Shown here piece by piece: positions 1-11,951 of a stretch of DNA of 64,000 nt (position 1 is the first letter of the stretch; each line of letters starts with the position of its first letter). The DNA is from Pseudomonas fluorescens Q2-87. Lineage in GTDB: Bacteria > Pseudomonadota > Gammaproteobacteria > Pseudomonadales > Pseudomonadaceae. The stretch is from contig NZ_CM001558.1 of assembly GCF_000281895.1 (NCBI RefSeq), positions 5,336,556 to 5,400,555 of the forward strand, in the 5' to 3' direction. The notes beneath the pieces are model-generated. The model was not told where the DNA came from. It saw only the letters and a program-made list of their open reading frames with translations, and did not search any database. Made by a program: the position numbers and the translations under genes.

Positions 1-48
1 CTGGTTGAGGAAAATCACCTTGTAGATTGGAGCTTCACGTTTGGTCAT
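1..48 (-). CDS. DUF1820 family protein, 5' end only (cut by window edge)
   Basis: The first 16 codons of a minus-strand gene begin at an ATG (complement of 46-48) and read MTKREAPIYKVIFLNQ before the window ends. From memory this matches the conserved start of the small Pseudomonas DUF1820 proteins of about 105 residues, whose function is unknown. It is divergent from miaB and shares with it the roughly 130-bp intergenic region. Only 48 bases are visible, so the family call rests on the N-terminus alone. Confidence 0.6.
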   Translation of the reverse strand, partial: MTKREAPIYKVIFLNQ

Positions 49-141
49 GGCTGGCGAAACACATCGGCGGGTAAAAATGAGGGCGCGAACTATAGCATAG
101 CCACTGCTCGCACAGCGGTAGGAACCGGGGGACTTGTTCCC

Positions 142-147
142 TATAAT
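142..147 (+). promoter_or_regulatory. candidate -10 box upstream of miaB
   Basis: A perfect TATAAT hexamer lies 34 bases before the miaB ATG. I see no convincing -35 box at 16-18 bases upstream, so this is a weak prediction based on the -10 match and position only. Confidence 0.3.
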
Positions 148-181
148 GCGCGGTTCTTTGAATCACGTGATGATCCCGTCC

Positions 182-1510
182 ATGGCCAAGAAGCTTTACA
201 TCGAAACCCACGGTTGCCAGATGAACGAGTACGACAGCTCGCGCATGGTCGACCTGCTGGGTGAACACCAGGCCCTGGAAGTCACCGCTCGCGCTGAAGA
301 CGCCGACGTGATCCTGCTCAACACCTGCTCGATCCGCGAGCGCGCCCAGGACCGGGTGTACTCGCAACTGGGCCGCTGGCGCGAACTGAAACTGGCCAAC
401 CCGGAAATGGTCATCGCCGTGGGCGGTTGCGTGGCCAGCCAGGAAGGCGCCGCCATTCGTGATCGCGCGCCCTACGTGGATGTGGTCTTCGGCCCGCAGA
501 CCTTGCACCGCCTGCCGGAGATGATCGACGCGGCGCGCATGACCAAGTTGCCGCAGGTGGACGTTTCGTTCCCGGAAATCGAGAAATTCGACCACCTGCC
601 CGAGCCGCGCATCGACGGCCCGAGCGCCTACGTGTCGGTGATGGAAGGCTGCAGCAAGTACTGCACGTTCTGCGTGGTGCCCTACACCCGCGGCGAAGAA
701 GTCAGCCGGCCGTTCGACGATGTGCTCGCCGAGATCATCCACCTGGCGGAAAACGGCGTGCGCGAAGTGACCCTGCTGGGGCAGAACGTCAACGGTTATC
801 GCGGCCTGACCCATGACGGGCGCCTGGCGGACCTGGCCGAACTGATCCGTGTGGTGGCGGCAGTCGATGGCATCGACCGCATCCGCTACACCACCTCGCA
901 CCCCCTGGAGTTCTCCGACAGCCTGATCCAGGCCCACGCCGAAGTCCCCCAGTTGGTCAAGCACCTGCACCTGCCGGTGCAATCGGGTTCCGACCGGATC
1001 CTCGCGGCCATGAAGCGCAACCACACGGCCCTGGAATACAAATCCAAACTGCGCAAGCTGCGGGCAGCGGTGCCAGGTATTTGCATCAGTTCGGACTTTA
1101 TCGTCGGTTTTCCCGGCGAAACCGAGAAAGATTTCCAGCAGACCATGAAGCTGATCGAAGACGTCGGCTTCGACTTTTCCTATTCCTTCGTCTACAGCCA
1201 ACGCCCCGGGACTCCGGCGGCCGACCTGGCGGACGAAACACCGGAAGAAGTGAAAAAAGAACGGCTCAACGCCTTGCAGCACCGTTTGAATCAGCAAGGT
1301 TTCGAGATCAGCCGACAAATGGTCGGTTCCGTCCAGCGGATCCTGGTGACCGATTACTCGAAAAAAGACCCGGGCGAACTGCAAGGTCGCACCGAAAACA
1401 ACCGCATCGTCAATTTCCGTTGCGACACCCCGGCCTTGATCGGCCAGTTCGCCGACGTGCACATCGACGCCGCGCAACCGCACTCGCTGCGCGGTTCGTT
1501 GATCCAGTAA
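182..1510 (+). CDS. miaB: tRNA-2-methylthio-N6-dimethylallyladenosine synthase MiaB
   Basis: This cytoplasmic radical-SAM methylthiotransferase adds the 2-methylthio group to i6A37 of tRNAs reading UNN codons. The 442-residue product has the full family layout: an N-terminal MTTase domain with cluster cysteines C12, C49 and C83, the radical-SAM CxxxCxxC motif at C157, C161 and C164 ([10 protein letters not shown]), and a C-terminal TRAM domain. The reading frame is open from 134, but ATG 182 gives the canonical start [19 protein letters not shown]. It leads the miaB-ybeZ-ybeY-corC-lnt series conserved in gammaproteobacteria. A REP pair separates it from ybeZ. Confidence 0.97.
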   Translation: MAKKLYIETHGCQMNEYDSSRMVDLLGEHQALEVTARAEDADVILLNTCSIRERAQDRVYSQLGRWRELKLANPEMVIAVGGCVASQEGAAIRDRAPYVDVVFGPQTLHRLPEMIDAARMTKLPQVDVSFPEIEKFDHLPEPRIDGPSAYVSVMEGCSKYCTFCVVPYTRGEEVSRPFDDVLAEIIHLAENGVREVTLLGQNVNGYRGLTHDGRLADLAELIRVVAAVDGIDRIRYTTSHPLEFSDSLIQAHAEVPQLVKHLHLPVQSGSDRILAAMKRNHTALEYKSKLRKLRAAVPGICISSDFIVGFPGETEKDFQQTMKLIEDVGFDFSYSFVYSQRPGTPAADLADETPEEVKKERLNALQHRLNQQGFEISRQMVGSVQRILVTDYSKKDPGELQGRTENNRIVNFRCDTPALIGQFADVHIDAAQPHSLRGSLIQ

Positions 1511-1524
1511 CGACACAATCCCCC

Positions 1525-1614
1525 TGTGGGAGCGGGCTTGCTCGCGAAGGCGGTCTATCAGCCGACACATGCGCTGAATACAAGACCGTTTTCGCGAGCA
1601 AGCCCGCTCCCACA
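1525..1614. repeat. REP pair (GTGGGAGCGGGC family)
   Basis: Two inverted copies of a REP unit (TGTGGGAGCGGGCTTGCTCG and its complement) flank a spacer of about 45 bases, forming a REPIN-like doublet. It lies between miaB and ybeZ and accounts for small spurious reading frames here. Confidence 0.9.
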
Positions 1615-1728
1615 AAAGACCGCGCCGGTCGCCGGAACCAGATTCGCCTGTTTAAGACCTTTCGCACCCAGCCTACTGGCGTTATCCTTGGTTTCATCTC
1701 AATTGCCCCTGGGCGGCTAAAAACGACC

Positions 1729-2739
1729 TTGAACGCACCCATCGAACCACATCGCTTTATTCTCGAGCCCTTTGAGGCTCGCCGCTTCGCCAATCTGTGC
1801 GGGCAATTCGACGAGCACTTGCGCTTGATCGAACAGCGCCTGGCCATCGAGATCCGCAACCGCGGAAACCAGTTCGAATTGATCGGCGAACCCAAGCACA
1901 CCACCTCCGCGGAAAACCTCCTGCGCCGCCTCTACCGGGAAACCAAGGGGAGCGAGCTGTCGCCGGACACCGTCCATCTGTTCCTGCAGGAATCGGCTGT
2001 CGAAGAACTCGACAACCCGGCGCCGTCGGAACCGGCCGTGGCCCTGCGTACCAAAAAAGGCATGATTCGCCCTCGCGGCTTGAATCAGCAGCGCTACGTG
2101 AAGGAAATCCTCGGCAACGACATCAACTTCGGCATCGGCCCGGCCGGTACCGGCAAGACCTACCTGGCCGTGGCCTGTGCGGTCGATGCGCTGGAGCGCG
2201 AACAGGTGCGCCGCATCCTGCTGGTGCGTCCGGCGGTCGAAGCGGGTGAAAAACTCGGCTTCCTGCCCGGCGACCTGGCCCAGAAGATCGACCCATACCT
2301 GCGCCCGCTCTATGACGCGCTGTACGAAATGCTCGGCTTCGAATACGTCGCCAAACTGATCGAGCGCCAGGTCATCGAGGTCGCACCGCTGGCCTACATG
2401 CGTGGCCGGACGCTGAACAACAGCTTCATCATCCTCGACGAAAGCCAGAACACCACCGTCGAGCAGATGAAAATGTTCCTGACTCGGATCGGTTTCGGCT
2501 CCACCGCCGTCATCACCGGCGACATCACCCAGGTCGATTTGCCTCGCGGCACCAAGTCCGGGCTGAACCATGTGATCCAGGTCCTCAAGGACGTGCCGGG
2601 CATCAGCTTCACGCACTTCATGCCCAAGGACGTGGTGCGCCACCCGTTGGTGCAGCGCATCGTCGAGGCCTACGAGCGCTTCGAGAATCGTGCGGACGAA
2701 GACGCGCCCGAAGGCAAAGGCAATCGCCACAATGCTTGA
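1729..2739 (+). CDS. ybeZ: PhoH-like ATPase YbeZ
   Basis: This PhoH-family P-loop ATPase/helicase-like protein partners the endoribonuclease YbeY in rRNA processing and ribosome quality control in other bacteria. The 336-residue product has Walker [12 protein letters not shown] near residue 140 and Walker [11 protein letters not shown] longer open frame begins at 1081 inside miaB but is an artefact. I place the start at TTG 1729 because it gives [20 protein letters not shown], the usual Pseudomonas N-terminus. The gene overlaps ybeY by 8 bases, which implies translational coupling. Confidence 0.92.
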   Translation: MNAPIEPHRFILEPFEARRFANLCGQFDEHLRLIEQRLAIEIRNRGNQFELIGEPKHTTSAENLLRRLYRETKGSELSPDTVHLFLQESAVEELDNPAPSEPAVALRTKKGMIRPRGLNQQRYVKEILGNDINFGIGPAGTGKTYLAVACAVDALEREQVRRILLVRPAVEAGEKLGFLPGDLAQKIDPYLRPLYDALYEMLGFEYVAKLIERQVIEVAPLAYMRGRTLNNSFIILDESQNTTVEQMKMFLTRIGFGSTAVITGDITQVDLPRGTKSGLNHVIQVLKDVPGISFTHFMPKDVVRHPLVQRIVEAYERFENRADEDAPEGKGNRHNA

Positions 2740-3190
2740 ACTCGACCTGCAAGTGGCCTGCGAAAACGCCGCCCCCAGCGAAGCCCAGTTCCGCCAATGG
2801 TGCGAACTGGCCCTGCGCCAGCGCAGCGCCGACTCGGAGCTGACGATCCGCCTGGTGGACGAGCCCGAAGGCCGCGAACTGAACCACACCTGGCGGCAGA
2901 AGGACTACGCCACCAACGTATTGTCGTTTCCTGCCGACGTGCCCGATGAATTGCTCGACATCCCCCTGCTGGGCGACCTGGTGATCTGTGTCCCGGTGGT
3001 GGAGCGCGAGGCGGCTGAACAAAACAAGGCGCCCGAAGCCCATTGGGCCCATCTGGTCATTCACGGCTGCTTGCATCTATTGGGTTACGACCATATAGAA
3101 GATGACGAAGCCGAGGAAATGGAAGCACTGGAACGAACGTTGCTTGCAGAGCTGGGTCACCCCGATCCCTACGCCGGCGACGAACACTGA
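2732..3190 (+). CDS. ybeY: endoribonuclease/rRNA maturation factor YbeY
   Basis: YbeY is a single-strand metallo-endoribonuclease needed for 16S rRNA 3' maturation and 70S quality control. The 152-residue product carries the UPF0054 zinc motif [11 protein letters not shown] near residues 112-122, whose three histidines bind the metal. The ATG at 2732 lies inside the end of ybeZ (8-base overlap), confirming operon organisation. The C-terminus is rich in acidic residues, as is usual for the family. Confidence 0.95.
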   Translation: MLELDLQVACENAAPSEAQFRQWCELALRQRSADSELTIRLVDEPEGRELNHTWRQKDYATNVLSFPADVPDELLDIPLLGDLVICVPVVEREAAEQNKAPEAHWAHLVIHGCLHLLGYDHIEDDEAEEMEALERTLLAELGHPDPYAGDEH

Positions 3191-3230
3191 TACATCAACC
3201 TGTAACGACAAAGGATTCAGAGTAATCGCT

Positions 3231-4070
3231 ATGAGCGAAGATCGATCGAGCAACGGGCAGAAGTCATGGCTGGGCAAGCTCACCCAGGCTTTTGCCCATG
3301 AGCCGAAAAACCGCCAGGAGCTGCTGGAGCTGCTGCGCGATGCACACCAGAACAAACTGCTGGACAGCGAAGCGCTGGCCATCGTCGAAGGCGCCATCCA
3401 GGTCGCGGACCTGCAAGTGCGGGACATCATGGTCCCGCGCTCGCAGATGGTCAGCATCAAGGCGACCCAGACCCCTCGCGAATTCCTGCCCGCCGTGGTG
3501 GACTCCGCTCACTCGCGCTATCCGGTGGTCGGCGAGAGCCATGACGACGTCATGGGCGTGCTGCTGGCCAAGGACCTGCTGCCGCTGATCCTCCAGGAAA
3601 ACGGCGACAGCTTCAATATCAAGGACCTGCTGCGCCCGGCCACCTTCGTGCCCGAGTCCAAGCGCCTGAACGTGTTGCTGCGGGAATTCCGTGCCAATCA
3701 CAACCACATGGCCATCGTCATCGACGAATACGGCGGCGTGGCTGGCCTGGTCACTATCGAAGACGTGCTTGAGCAGATCGTCGGCGACATCGAAGACGAA
3801 CACGACGTCGAAGAAGACAGCTACATCAAGCCATTGCCCAGCGGCGACTTCCTGATCAAGGCCCTGACGCCGATCGAGAACTTCAACGAGTTCTTCGACA
3901 GCGAATTCTCCGACGATGAGTTCGACACCGTTGGCGGCCTGGTGATGAGTGCTTTCGGGCACCTGCCCAAGCGCAACGAAACCACGGAAATCGGCTCCTG
4001 GCGCTTCCGCATCTTGAACGCCGACAGCCGTCGGATTCATCTGCTGCGCCTGTCTCCTATTGCCCGATAA
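3231..4070 (+). CDS. corC: CorC/HlyC-family CBS-domain protein (YbeX)
   Basis: This cytosolic protein has two CBS domains (about residues 65-185) followed by a CorC_HlyC transporter-associated domain. It was historically linked to magnesium and cobalt efflux, and the E. coli orthologue YbeX has been tied to ribosome metabolism. The 279-residue product starts at ATG 3231 ([21 protein letters not shown]). No membrane segments are visible, so it is the soluble type. It follows ybeY by 40 bases and precedes lnt by 26, in the conserved order. Confidence 0.93.
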   Translation: MSEDRSSNGQKSWLGKLTQAFAHEPKNRQELLELLRDAHQNKLLDSEALAIVEGAIQVADLQVRDIMVPRSQMVSIKATQTPREFLPAVVDSAHSRYPVVGESHDDVMGVLLAKDLLPLILQENGDSFNIKDLLRPATFVPESKRLNVLLREFRANHNHMAIVIDEYGGVAGLVTIEDVLEQIVGDIEDEHDVEEDSYIKPLPSGDFLIKALTPIENFNEFFDSEFSDDEFDTVGGLVMSAFGHLPKRNETTEIGSWRFRILNADSRRIHLLRLSPIAR

Positions 4071-4096
4071 CCCCGCGAGCCCCGCTAAGGACAAAA

Positions 4097-5620
4097 ATGC
4101 GCTGGATAACCCGCCCCGGCTGGCCCGGTAACCTGCTGGCCGTGGTGGCCGGTGCGATCACCACCCTGGCCCTGGCGCCATTCAACGTCTGGCCGCTGGC
4201 ATTGCTCGCGGTCGGCTTGTTCTACGCTGGCCTGCGCGAGCTGTCGCCGCGCCAGGCCCTGGGCCGTGGCTGGTGTTTCGGATTTGGCCTGTTTGGCGCC
4301 GGCACCAGCTGGATCTACGTCAGCATTCACAACTTCGGCGGCGCCTCAGTGTTGCTCGCCGGGTTCTTGATGCTGTTGTTTGTCGCCGCCATCGCCTGGT
4401 TCTTCGCCCTGCCCGCCTGGTTGTGGGCGCGCTGGTTACGGCGTAATGAGGCACCACTGGCCGACGCCTTGGCGTTCGCCGCGCTGTGGCTGGGCCAGGA
4501 AGCCTTTCGTGGCTGGTTCCTCACTGGTTTTCCATGGCTTTATTCCGGCTACAGCCAGCTCGACGGCCCGTTGGCCGGCCTCGCGCCAGTGGGCGGAATG
4601 TGGCTGATTTCCTTCACTCTGGCCCTGACCGCCGCGCTGCTCTGCAACGCGCCGCGGCTGATCCGCAACGGGCGCAAAGGTTTTGTCGCCGCCGGCGTGA
4701 TCCTGCTGATCGGCCCTTGGGTGGCCGGGATGGCATTGAAGGGCCACGCCTGGACCAGCCCTTCGGGCGAGCCACTGAGCGTCGCGGCGATCCAGGGCAA
4801 CATCGAACAAAGCATGAAGTGGGACCCGGAACAGCTCAATGCGCAGTTGGCGCTGTACCGCGACATGAGCTTTGCCTCCAAGCGCGTCGACCTGTTGGTC
4901 TGGCCGGAAACCGCCGTACCGGTGCTCAAGGAGTCGGCCCAGGGCTACATCGACATGATGGGCAGCTTTGCCGCCGAGCGGCATTCGGCGCTGATCACCG
5001 GCGTGCCGATTCGCCAACTGGTGCGCCACGAGAAACGCTACTTCAACGGCATCACCGTGACCGGCGAAGGCGACGGTACTTACCTGAAGCAAAAACTCGT
5101 GCCGTTCGGTGAGTACGTACCGCTGCAGGACATCCTGCGCGGCCTGATCGCCTTCTTCGACCTGCCAATGTCCGACTTCGCCCGAGGCCCAGCCGACCAG
5201 CCGCTGCTGCAGGCCAAGGGTTACCAGATCGCGCCGTTCATCTGCTACGAAGTGGTCTACCCGGAATTCGCCGCCAGCCTCTCGGCCCGCAGCGACCTGC
5301 TGCTGACCATCAGCAACGACACTTGGTTCGGCACGTCCATCGGCCCGTTGCAGCACCTGCAAATGGCGCAAATGCGCGCCTTGGAAGCCGGTCGCTGGAT
5401 GATCCGCGCCACCAACAATGGTGTCACCGGCCTGATCAACCCCTTCGGCCAGATCACCGCGCAGATCCCGCAATTCGAGCGCGGCGTCCTTTACGGCGAA
5501 GTGGTGCCGATGCACGACCTGACACCTTATCTGCAATGGCGCTCGTGGCCGCTGATCATCCTGTGCGTGTTGCTGCTGGGCTGGGCGTTGATTGCGAGCC
5601 GGATGTCGAAGACGGTTTAA
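4097..5620 (+). CDS. lnt: apolipoprotein N-acyltransferase
   Basis: Lnt is an inner-membrane enzyme that transfers an acyl chain from phospholipid to the N-terminal cysteine of apolipoproteins, the last step of lipoprotein maturation. The 507-residue product has about six N-terminal membrane segments, a periplasmic nitrilase-like domain and a C-terminal membrane helix. The nitrilase triad is visible: Glu in VWPETAVP, Lys in LKQKLVPFGEYVP and Cys383 in PFICYEVVYPEF. It is the last gene of the miaB-lnt series and is followed by a REP doublet. Family length is normal. Confidence 0.97.
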   Translation: MRWITRPGWPGNLLAVVAGAITTLALAPFNVWPLALLAVGLFYAGLRELSPRQALGRGWCFGFGLFGAGTSWIYVSIHNFGGASVLLAGFLMLLFVAAIAWFFALPAWLWARWLRRNEAPLADALAFAALWLGQEAFRGWFLTGFPWLYSGYSQLDGPLAGLAPVGGMWLISFTLALTAALLCNAPRLIRNGRKGFVAAGVILLIGPWVAGMALKGHAWTSPSGEPLSVAAIQGNIEQSMKWDPEQLNAQLALYRDMSFASKRVDLLVWPETAVPVLKESAQGYIDMMGSFAAERHSALITGVPIRQLVRHEKRYFNGITVTGEGDGTYLKQKLVPFGEYVPLQDILRGLIAFFDLPMSDFARGPADQPLLQAKGYQIAPFICYEVVYPEFAASLSARSDLLLTISNDTWFGTSIGPLQHLQMAQMRALEAGRWMIRATNNGVTGLINPFGQITAQIPQFERGVLYGEVVPMHDLTPYLQWRSWPLIILCVLLLGWALIASRMSKTV

Positions 5621-5636
5621 GGCCTTTTGGTCACTC

Positions 5637-5728
5637 TGTGGCGAGGGAGCTTGCTCCCGCTGGGGCGCGTAGCGGCCCTGTTTTTTGGGTCTGCTGCGCA
5701 GCCCAGCGGGAGCAAGCTCCCTCGCCAC
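5637..5728. repeat. REP pair (GTGGCGAGGGAGC family)
   Basis: Inverted copies of a second REP type (GTGGCGAGGGAGCTTGCTCC and its complement) surround an imperfectly palindromic spacer. The element lies between the convergent genes lnt and the YdcF-like gene and could fold as a long hairpin that also limits readthrough. Confidence 0.9.
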
Positions 5729-5756
5729 GACGGTGTACGTCCGGTCCTTTCGTATT

Positions 5757-6518
5757 TCAGCGGTAGAACAGCGAATACCCCACCAGCCCCACCGCCTCAT
5801 TCAACAACTGCCCCGACTGCCAGATCGACTTGAACTCCGGCATCCAGCCGCCCAGCGGCCGGGCGTTATCTGGTCCGAGGAAACCCACCGGCGCCGGTAC
5901 CACCTCGAATCCCGCTCGCTGGAAGCTCAAGACCGCCCGCGGCATGTGCCACGCCTGGGTGATCACCACGACACGCTTGATGCCCGCTGGCAGGAGTATC
6001 TCCGCGCTCATCTGGGCGTTTTCCCACGTCGTGCGGCTGCGCTCCTCCTGCCAACGAACGCTGACAGCAAAATCATCCTGCATCGAATCAGCCATCAGCC
6101 TCGCCTCGCTGGGCGGCGTGCCGTAGTGCAAGCCGCCGGAAGTCAGCACCGGCAACCCCGAGGCCTTGGCCAATCGCGCCGCGTACCGCTGGCGCTCCAA
6201 GCCGACACCGGTGGGCTGGTCGGTGCCCCAGGCCGGGTCACCCCGCTCGCGACCGGAACCCAGCACCACGATGGCATCGGCCCGTTGGGCCAGGGTCGCC
6301 CATTCACTGCGGGCCAACGGCGGCTCGCGCTCCAGGGCCTTGGCGCTCCACTGCACCACCACTGGCAGGCTCATCAGCCAGAAACCACCCAGCCCCACGA
6401 CGAAACACAGGCGGGCCAGGCGCGGCCGGGAATTGCGCCACCACCAGGCAAGCGCCAGCAGCAGCAACAAAATGCCGGGGGGCAGTAATAGTTGTTTGAT
6501 GAAATAGCGAAACGGCAT
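5757..6518 (-). CDS. YdcF/ElyC-family (DUF218) membrane protein
   Basis: The 253-residue product has two N-terminal membrane helices (about residues 8-27 and 36-55) followed by a DUF218 domain. The domain shows AIVVLGSGRERGD, TSGGLHYGTPPSEA and ITQAWHMPRAVLSF, which are the conserved blocks of the E. coli ElyC and SanA-like family. Members act in envelope integrity or peptidoglycan precursor flow; the exact reaction is unknown. It is convergent with lnt. The family is clear, the precise orthology is not. Confidence 0.85.
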   Translation of the reverse strand: MPFRYFIKQLLLPPGILLLLLALAWWWRNSRPRLARLCFVVGLGGFWLMSLPVVVQWSAKALEREPPLARSEWATLAQRADAIVVLGSGRERGDPAWGTDQPTGVGLERQRYAARLAKASGLPVLTSGGLHYGTPPSEARLMADSMQDDFAVSVRWQEERSRTTWENAQMSAEILLPAGIKRVVVITQAWHMPRAVLSFQRAGFEVVPAPVGFLGPDNARPLGGWMPEFKSIWQSGQLLNEAVGLVGYSLFYR

Positions 6519-6620
6519 CGGGCATCTCCATAGATGCCCGAAGCCTAAGTGGGTTGACGCAAAGCGACAACAGATTCGAAAAAGCCTTGAATCAAAAAAG
6601 TGACACGCGCGAATCCGGCG

Positions 6621-6941
6621 TTACTTGAACTGCAGTGACCGGACCTTGACCGCATCCTTGTCCGGCGTCCGGTCCTTGAGCCATACAACCTTGGCCGAAC
6701 GGGGCGCATCGGTACGCTTTCCTGCCAGGGCCCCACTGGTGGGGGCCTGATGTCCGACCTGCTCGAGATAAGCCTCGACCAACTCGAACTCCGCGGGGGT
6801 AAGGCCTCGCAGCTCCAGCTCTGCCGGGCGTTCATCACGCAAGCGACCGGCGGTTCTTGCAGCGTCCAGGGCCACCCCGAGACGATCGATCAGTTTTTCG
6901 TACAACTCAGGTGTCGTTACTTTTCGCTGTGATTCAACCAT
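6621..6941 (-). CDS. small protein resembling the N-terminal half of YbeL
   Basis: This 106-residue hypothetical protein has a good Shine-Dalgarno sequence (GAGGTGAGGG) directly before its ATG. Residues 13-62 look like the helical N-terminal part of E. coli YbeL (DUF1451): the YEKLIDRLGVAL start and the LTPAEFELVEAYLEQ segment occur at matching places. The YbeL zinc ribbon is absent, and the C-terminus is a short basic tail. In E. coli ybeL also lies next to and divergent from leuS, so synteny supports the link. Function is unknown. Confidence 0.7.
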   Translation of the reverse strand: MVESQRKVTTPELYEKLIDRLGVALDAARTAGRLRDERPAELELRGLTPAEFELVEAYLEQVGHQAPTSGALAGKRTDAPRSAKVVWLKDRTPDKDAVKVRSLQFK

Positions 6942-6962
6942 CCCTCACCTCATTGAAGATAA

Positions 6963-9839
<2,877 letters not shown>

Positions 9840-9847
9840 TTGGATCG

Positions 9848-9872
9848 GGCGCCAGGCCACGGGTCTGGCGCC
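9848..9872 (+). terminator. hairpin downstream of leuS
   Basis: GGCGCCAG pairs with CTGGCGCC across a 9-base loop, 8 bases after the leuS stop codon. It is followed only by GAATTT, so it is a weak terminator or attenuator; lptE probably receives some readthrough. Confidence 0.45.
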
Positions 9873-9929
9873 GAATTTATCCTGCCGGGTCGCACGGTCG
9901 ACCCATAGGGTTTCAAGGGGAGCAACAAG

Positions 9930-10535
9930 ATGATCAAACGTAATCTGCTGGTAGTGGGCCTGGCGGTCCTGTTGAGCGCCTGCGGCTTCCAGCTGCGTGG
10001 CACCGGCACCACCGAGCTGGCCATCAAGGAACTGGACCTCAGCGCACGGGACGCCTACGGCGAAACCGTGAAGATGCTGCGCCAGACCCTGGAGAACAGC
10101 GGCGTGAAAGTCTATAGCGGCGCGCCGTACAAGCTGGTGCTGACCAGTGAACAGCAAAGCCAGCGCAGCCTGAGCTACGCCGGTGCCGGTCGTTCGGCCG
10201 AGTACGAGCTGACCAACGTGCTGAACTATGAGATCCGCGGCAATAACAACCTGTCGTTGCTCGACGACAAATTGCAAGTGCAGAAGGTCTACCTACACGA
10301 CGGCAACAACATCACCGGTTCCGACCAGGAGTCCATCGAAGTGCGCGGCGAAATGCGCCGTGAACTGGTACAGCGCATGATGCTGCGCCTGCAACAGCTG
10401 AGCCCGGCCCAGCTGGAGCAGCTGCAACAGACGGCCAATGCCCGCGCCAAGGCTGAGGCCGACGCGCTGGAAGCGGCACGCAAGGCTGAGGCGGAAACCC
10501 CGCAACAGTCGCCGATGCAAATCCCGGCTGAATAA
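9930..10535 (+). CDS. lptE: LPS-assembly lipoprotein LptE
   Basis: LptE is an outer-membrane lipoprotein that plugs the LptD barrel and helps place LPS in the outer leaflet. The 201-residue product has a lipobox at LLSAC with acylated Cys18 and the typical CGFQLRGTG start of mature LptE. Its C-terminal 40 residues form an Ala/Lys/Glu-rich coiled tail beyond the conserved domain, as in other Pseudomonas. The start has a strong RBS (AAGGGGAGC). It lies between leuS and holA as in E. coli. Confidence 0.93.
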   Translation: MIKRNLLVVGLAVLLSACGFQLRGTGTTELAIKELDLSARDAYGETVKMLRQTLENSGVKVYSGAPYKLVLTSEQQSQRSLSYAGAGRSAEYELTNVLNYEIRGNNNLSLLDDKLQVQKVYLHDGNNITGSDQESIEVRGEMRRELVQRMMLRLQQLSPAQLEQLQQTANARAKAEADALEAARKAEAETPQQSPMQIPAE

Positions 10536-10540
10536 GCCTT

Positions 10541-10562
10541 GCGGGGCGCTCAAGCGCCCCGC
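10541..10562 (+). promoter_or_regulatory. GC-rich hairpin between lptE and holA
   Basis: GCGGGGCGC and GCGCCCCGC form a perfect 9-bp stem with a TCAA loop, ending 12 bases before the holA ATG. There is no U-tract, so termination is doubtful. It may modulate holA translation or stabilise the upstream mRNA. Confidence 0.4.
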
Positions 10563-10574
10563 TCGCCTGCCCTT

Positions 10575-11612
10575 ATGAAGCTCGCCCCCGCCCAACTCGG
10601 TAAACACCTGCAAGGTGCCCTCGCGCCGGTCTACATCATCAGCGGCGATGACCTGTTGCTGTGCCAGGAAGCCGCCGACGCCATCCGCAGCGCCGCACGC
10701 CAGCAAGGCTTCGACGAACGCCAGGTATTCGCCGCCGACGCCAGTTTCGACTGGGGCACCCTGCTGCAGGCGGGGGCAAGCATGTCGTTGTTCGCCGAGA
10801 AACGCCTGCTGGAACTGCGCCTGCCCTCCGGCAAGCCCGGTGACAAAGGGGCCGCCGCGCTGATCGAATACTGCTCGCGCCCTGCCGAGGATACGGTGCT
10901 GCTCATCAGCCTGCCGAAACTCGACGGCAGTGCGCAGAAGACCAAATGGGGCAAGGCCCTGGTTGAAGGCCCACAGACCCAGTTCGTGCAGATCTGGCCG
11001 GTGGACGTCAGCCAGTTGCCGAGCTGGATCCGCCAGCGCCTGTCCCAGGCCGGTCTCTCGGCCAGCCAGGACGCAGTAGAGCTGATCGCCGCCCGGGTCG
11101 AAGGCAACCTGTTGGCCGCCGCCCAGGAAATCGAAAAGCTCAAGCTGATGGCCGAGGGCGGGCAGATCACCGTGGAAACGGTCCAGGCCGCCGTGGCCGA
11201 CAGTGCGCGCTTCGATGTCTTCGGGCTGACCGATGCAATCCTCAACGGCGAAGCCGCCCACGCCCTGCGCATGCTCGAAGGCCTGCGAGGCGAAGGCGTC
11301 GAGCCACCGGTTATCCTCTGGGCCCTGGCCCGGGAGCTGCGCCTGCTGGCCAACCTGTCGCTGCAATACAGCCAAGGCGTCCCGCTGGACAAAGCCTTCA
11401 GCCAAGCCCGTCCACCGGTATGGGACAAGCGCAAGCCATTGATGAGCAAGGCCTTGCAACGCTATTCGGCGTCACGCTGGGCGCAATTGCTGCTCGAAGC
11501 CCAGCGCATCGATGCGCAGATCAAGGGCCAGGCCGCCGGTTCACCGTGGATGAGCCTCAGTCGGTTGTCGCTGTTGATGGCCGGCCAACGGCTGGCGTTG
11601 CCTGCTGAATAA
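10575..11612 (+). CDS. holA: DNA polymerase III subunit delta
   Basis: HolA is the clamp-loader delta subunit, which opens the beta sliding clamp during replication. The 345-residue product matches the family in length and in blocks such as PVYIISGDDLLLCQEAAD near the N-terminus, KLDGSAQKTKWGKAL, and the C-terminal collar domain. The start is ATG 10575, giving MKLAPAQLGKHLQG; the open frame begins 36 bases earlier without an RBS. It is third in the leuS-lptE-holA series. Confidence 0.95.
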   Translation: MKLAPAQLGKHLQGALAPVYIISGDDLLLCQEAADAIRSAARQQGFDERQVFAADASFDWGTLLQAGASMSLFAEKRLLELRLPSGKPGDKGAAALIEYCSRPAEDTVLLISLPKLDGSAQKTKWGKALVEGPQTQFVQIWPVDVSQLPSWIRQRLSQAGLSASQDAVELIAARVEGNLLAAAQEIEKLKLMAEGGQITVETVQAAVADSARFDVFGLTDAILNGEAAHALRMLEGLRGEGVEPPVILWALARELRLLANLSLQYSQGVPLDKAFSQARPPVWDKRKPLMSKALQRYSASRWAQLLLEAQRIDAQIKGQAAGSPWMSLSRLSLLMAGQRLALPAE

Positions 11613-11714
11613 ACACTCTCTTCAGGCCAGAGGGCTTCTGTGCAGGGACTGGACAGCTGCCCAACTCTGCCCCATCATTTGCCCCGCAAAACCCACCCCA
11701 CGAGAGAACCCAGC

Positions 11715-11879
11715 ATGAGCAAGAAGCCATCCAAGCATGGCCCCAACAAGGCCAAGTCCATCATCGCCCAGCCCTTGTTCCGCAGCCGCCAGGAACGACC
11801 CAACAAGGGCAAAGGCAGCTACCGCCGCGAAGCCTTCCAGTCTGACAACTGGGAGGCTTCTTGCTTTGTGGCAGCTTGA
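11715..11879 (+). CDS. arfA: alternative ribosome-rescue factor ArfA
   Basis: ArfA rescues ribosomes stalled on non-stop mRNAs by recruiting release factor RF2 when trans-translation is insufficient. The 54-residue frame shows the conserved core AQPLFRSRQERPNKGKGSY and the NWEAS motif found near the end of functional ArfA. The last codons lie within and after a strong hairpin (next entry), the layout through which E. coli arfA mRNA is truncated so that active ArfA is made from a non-stop message. The start is ATG 11715, after GAGAACC. Confidence 0.9.
   Translation: MSKKPSKHGPNKAKSIIAQPLFRSRQERPNKGKGSYRREAFQSDNWEASCFVAA
11829..11860 (+). terminator. intragenic hairpin in arfA (self-truncation signal)
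   Basis: A 13-bp stem (11829-11841 with 11848-11860, one G-U pair) and a 6-base loop lie within the arfA coding sequence, followed by TTGCTTTG. In E. coli the corresponding hairpin is an RNase III site and terminator that yields non-stop arfA mRNA. The paired bases are seen here; the mechanism is inferred from the family. Confidence 0.75.
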
Positions 11880-11951
11880 AACACCCGGACAAGCCCTACA
11901 CCCCTTTCGCATGATAAGGTCAGCACCTGATTTGTATTTCTGGACCCGTGC

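Noticed and set aside
35..1615. 526-codon minus-strand frame across miaB
   Set aside because: It is the antisense shadow of a well-conserved miaB; high GC at third positions keeps such frames open. Only the short DUF1820 start at 1-48 is real on this strand.
1081..1728. Long N-terminal extension of YbeZ
   Set aside because: It overlaps miaB and a REP pair; the conserved protein starts at the TTG at 1729.
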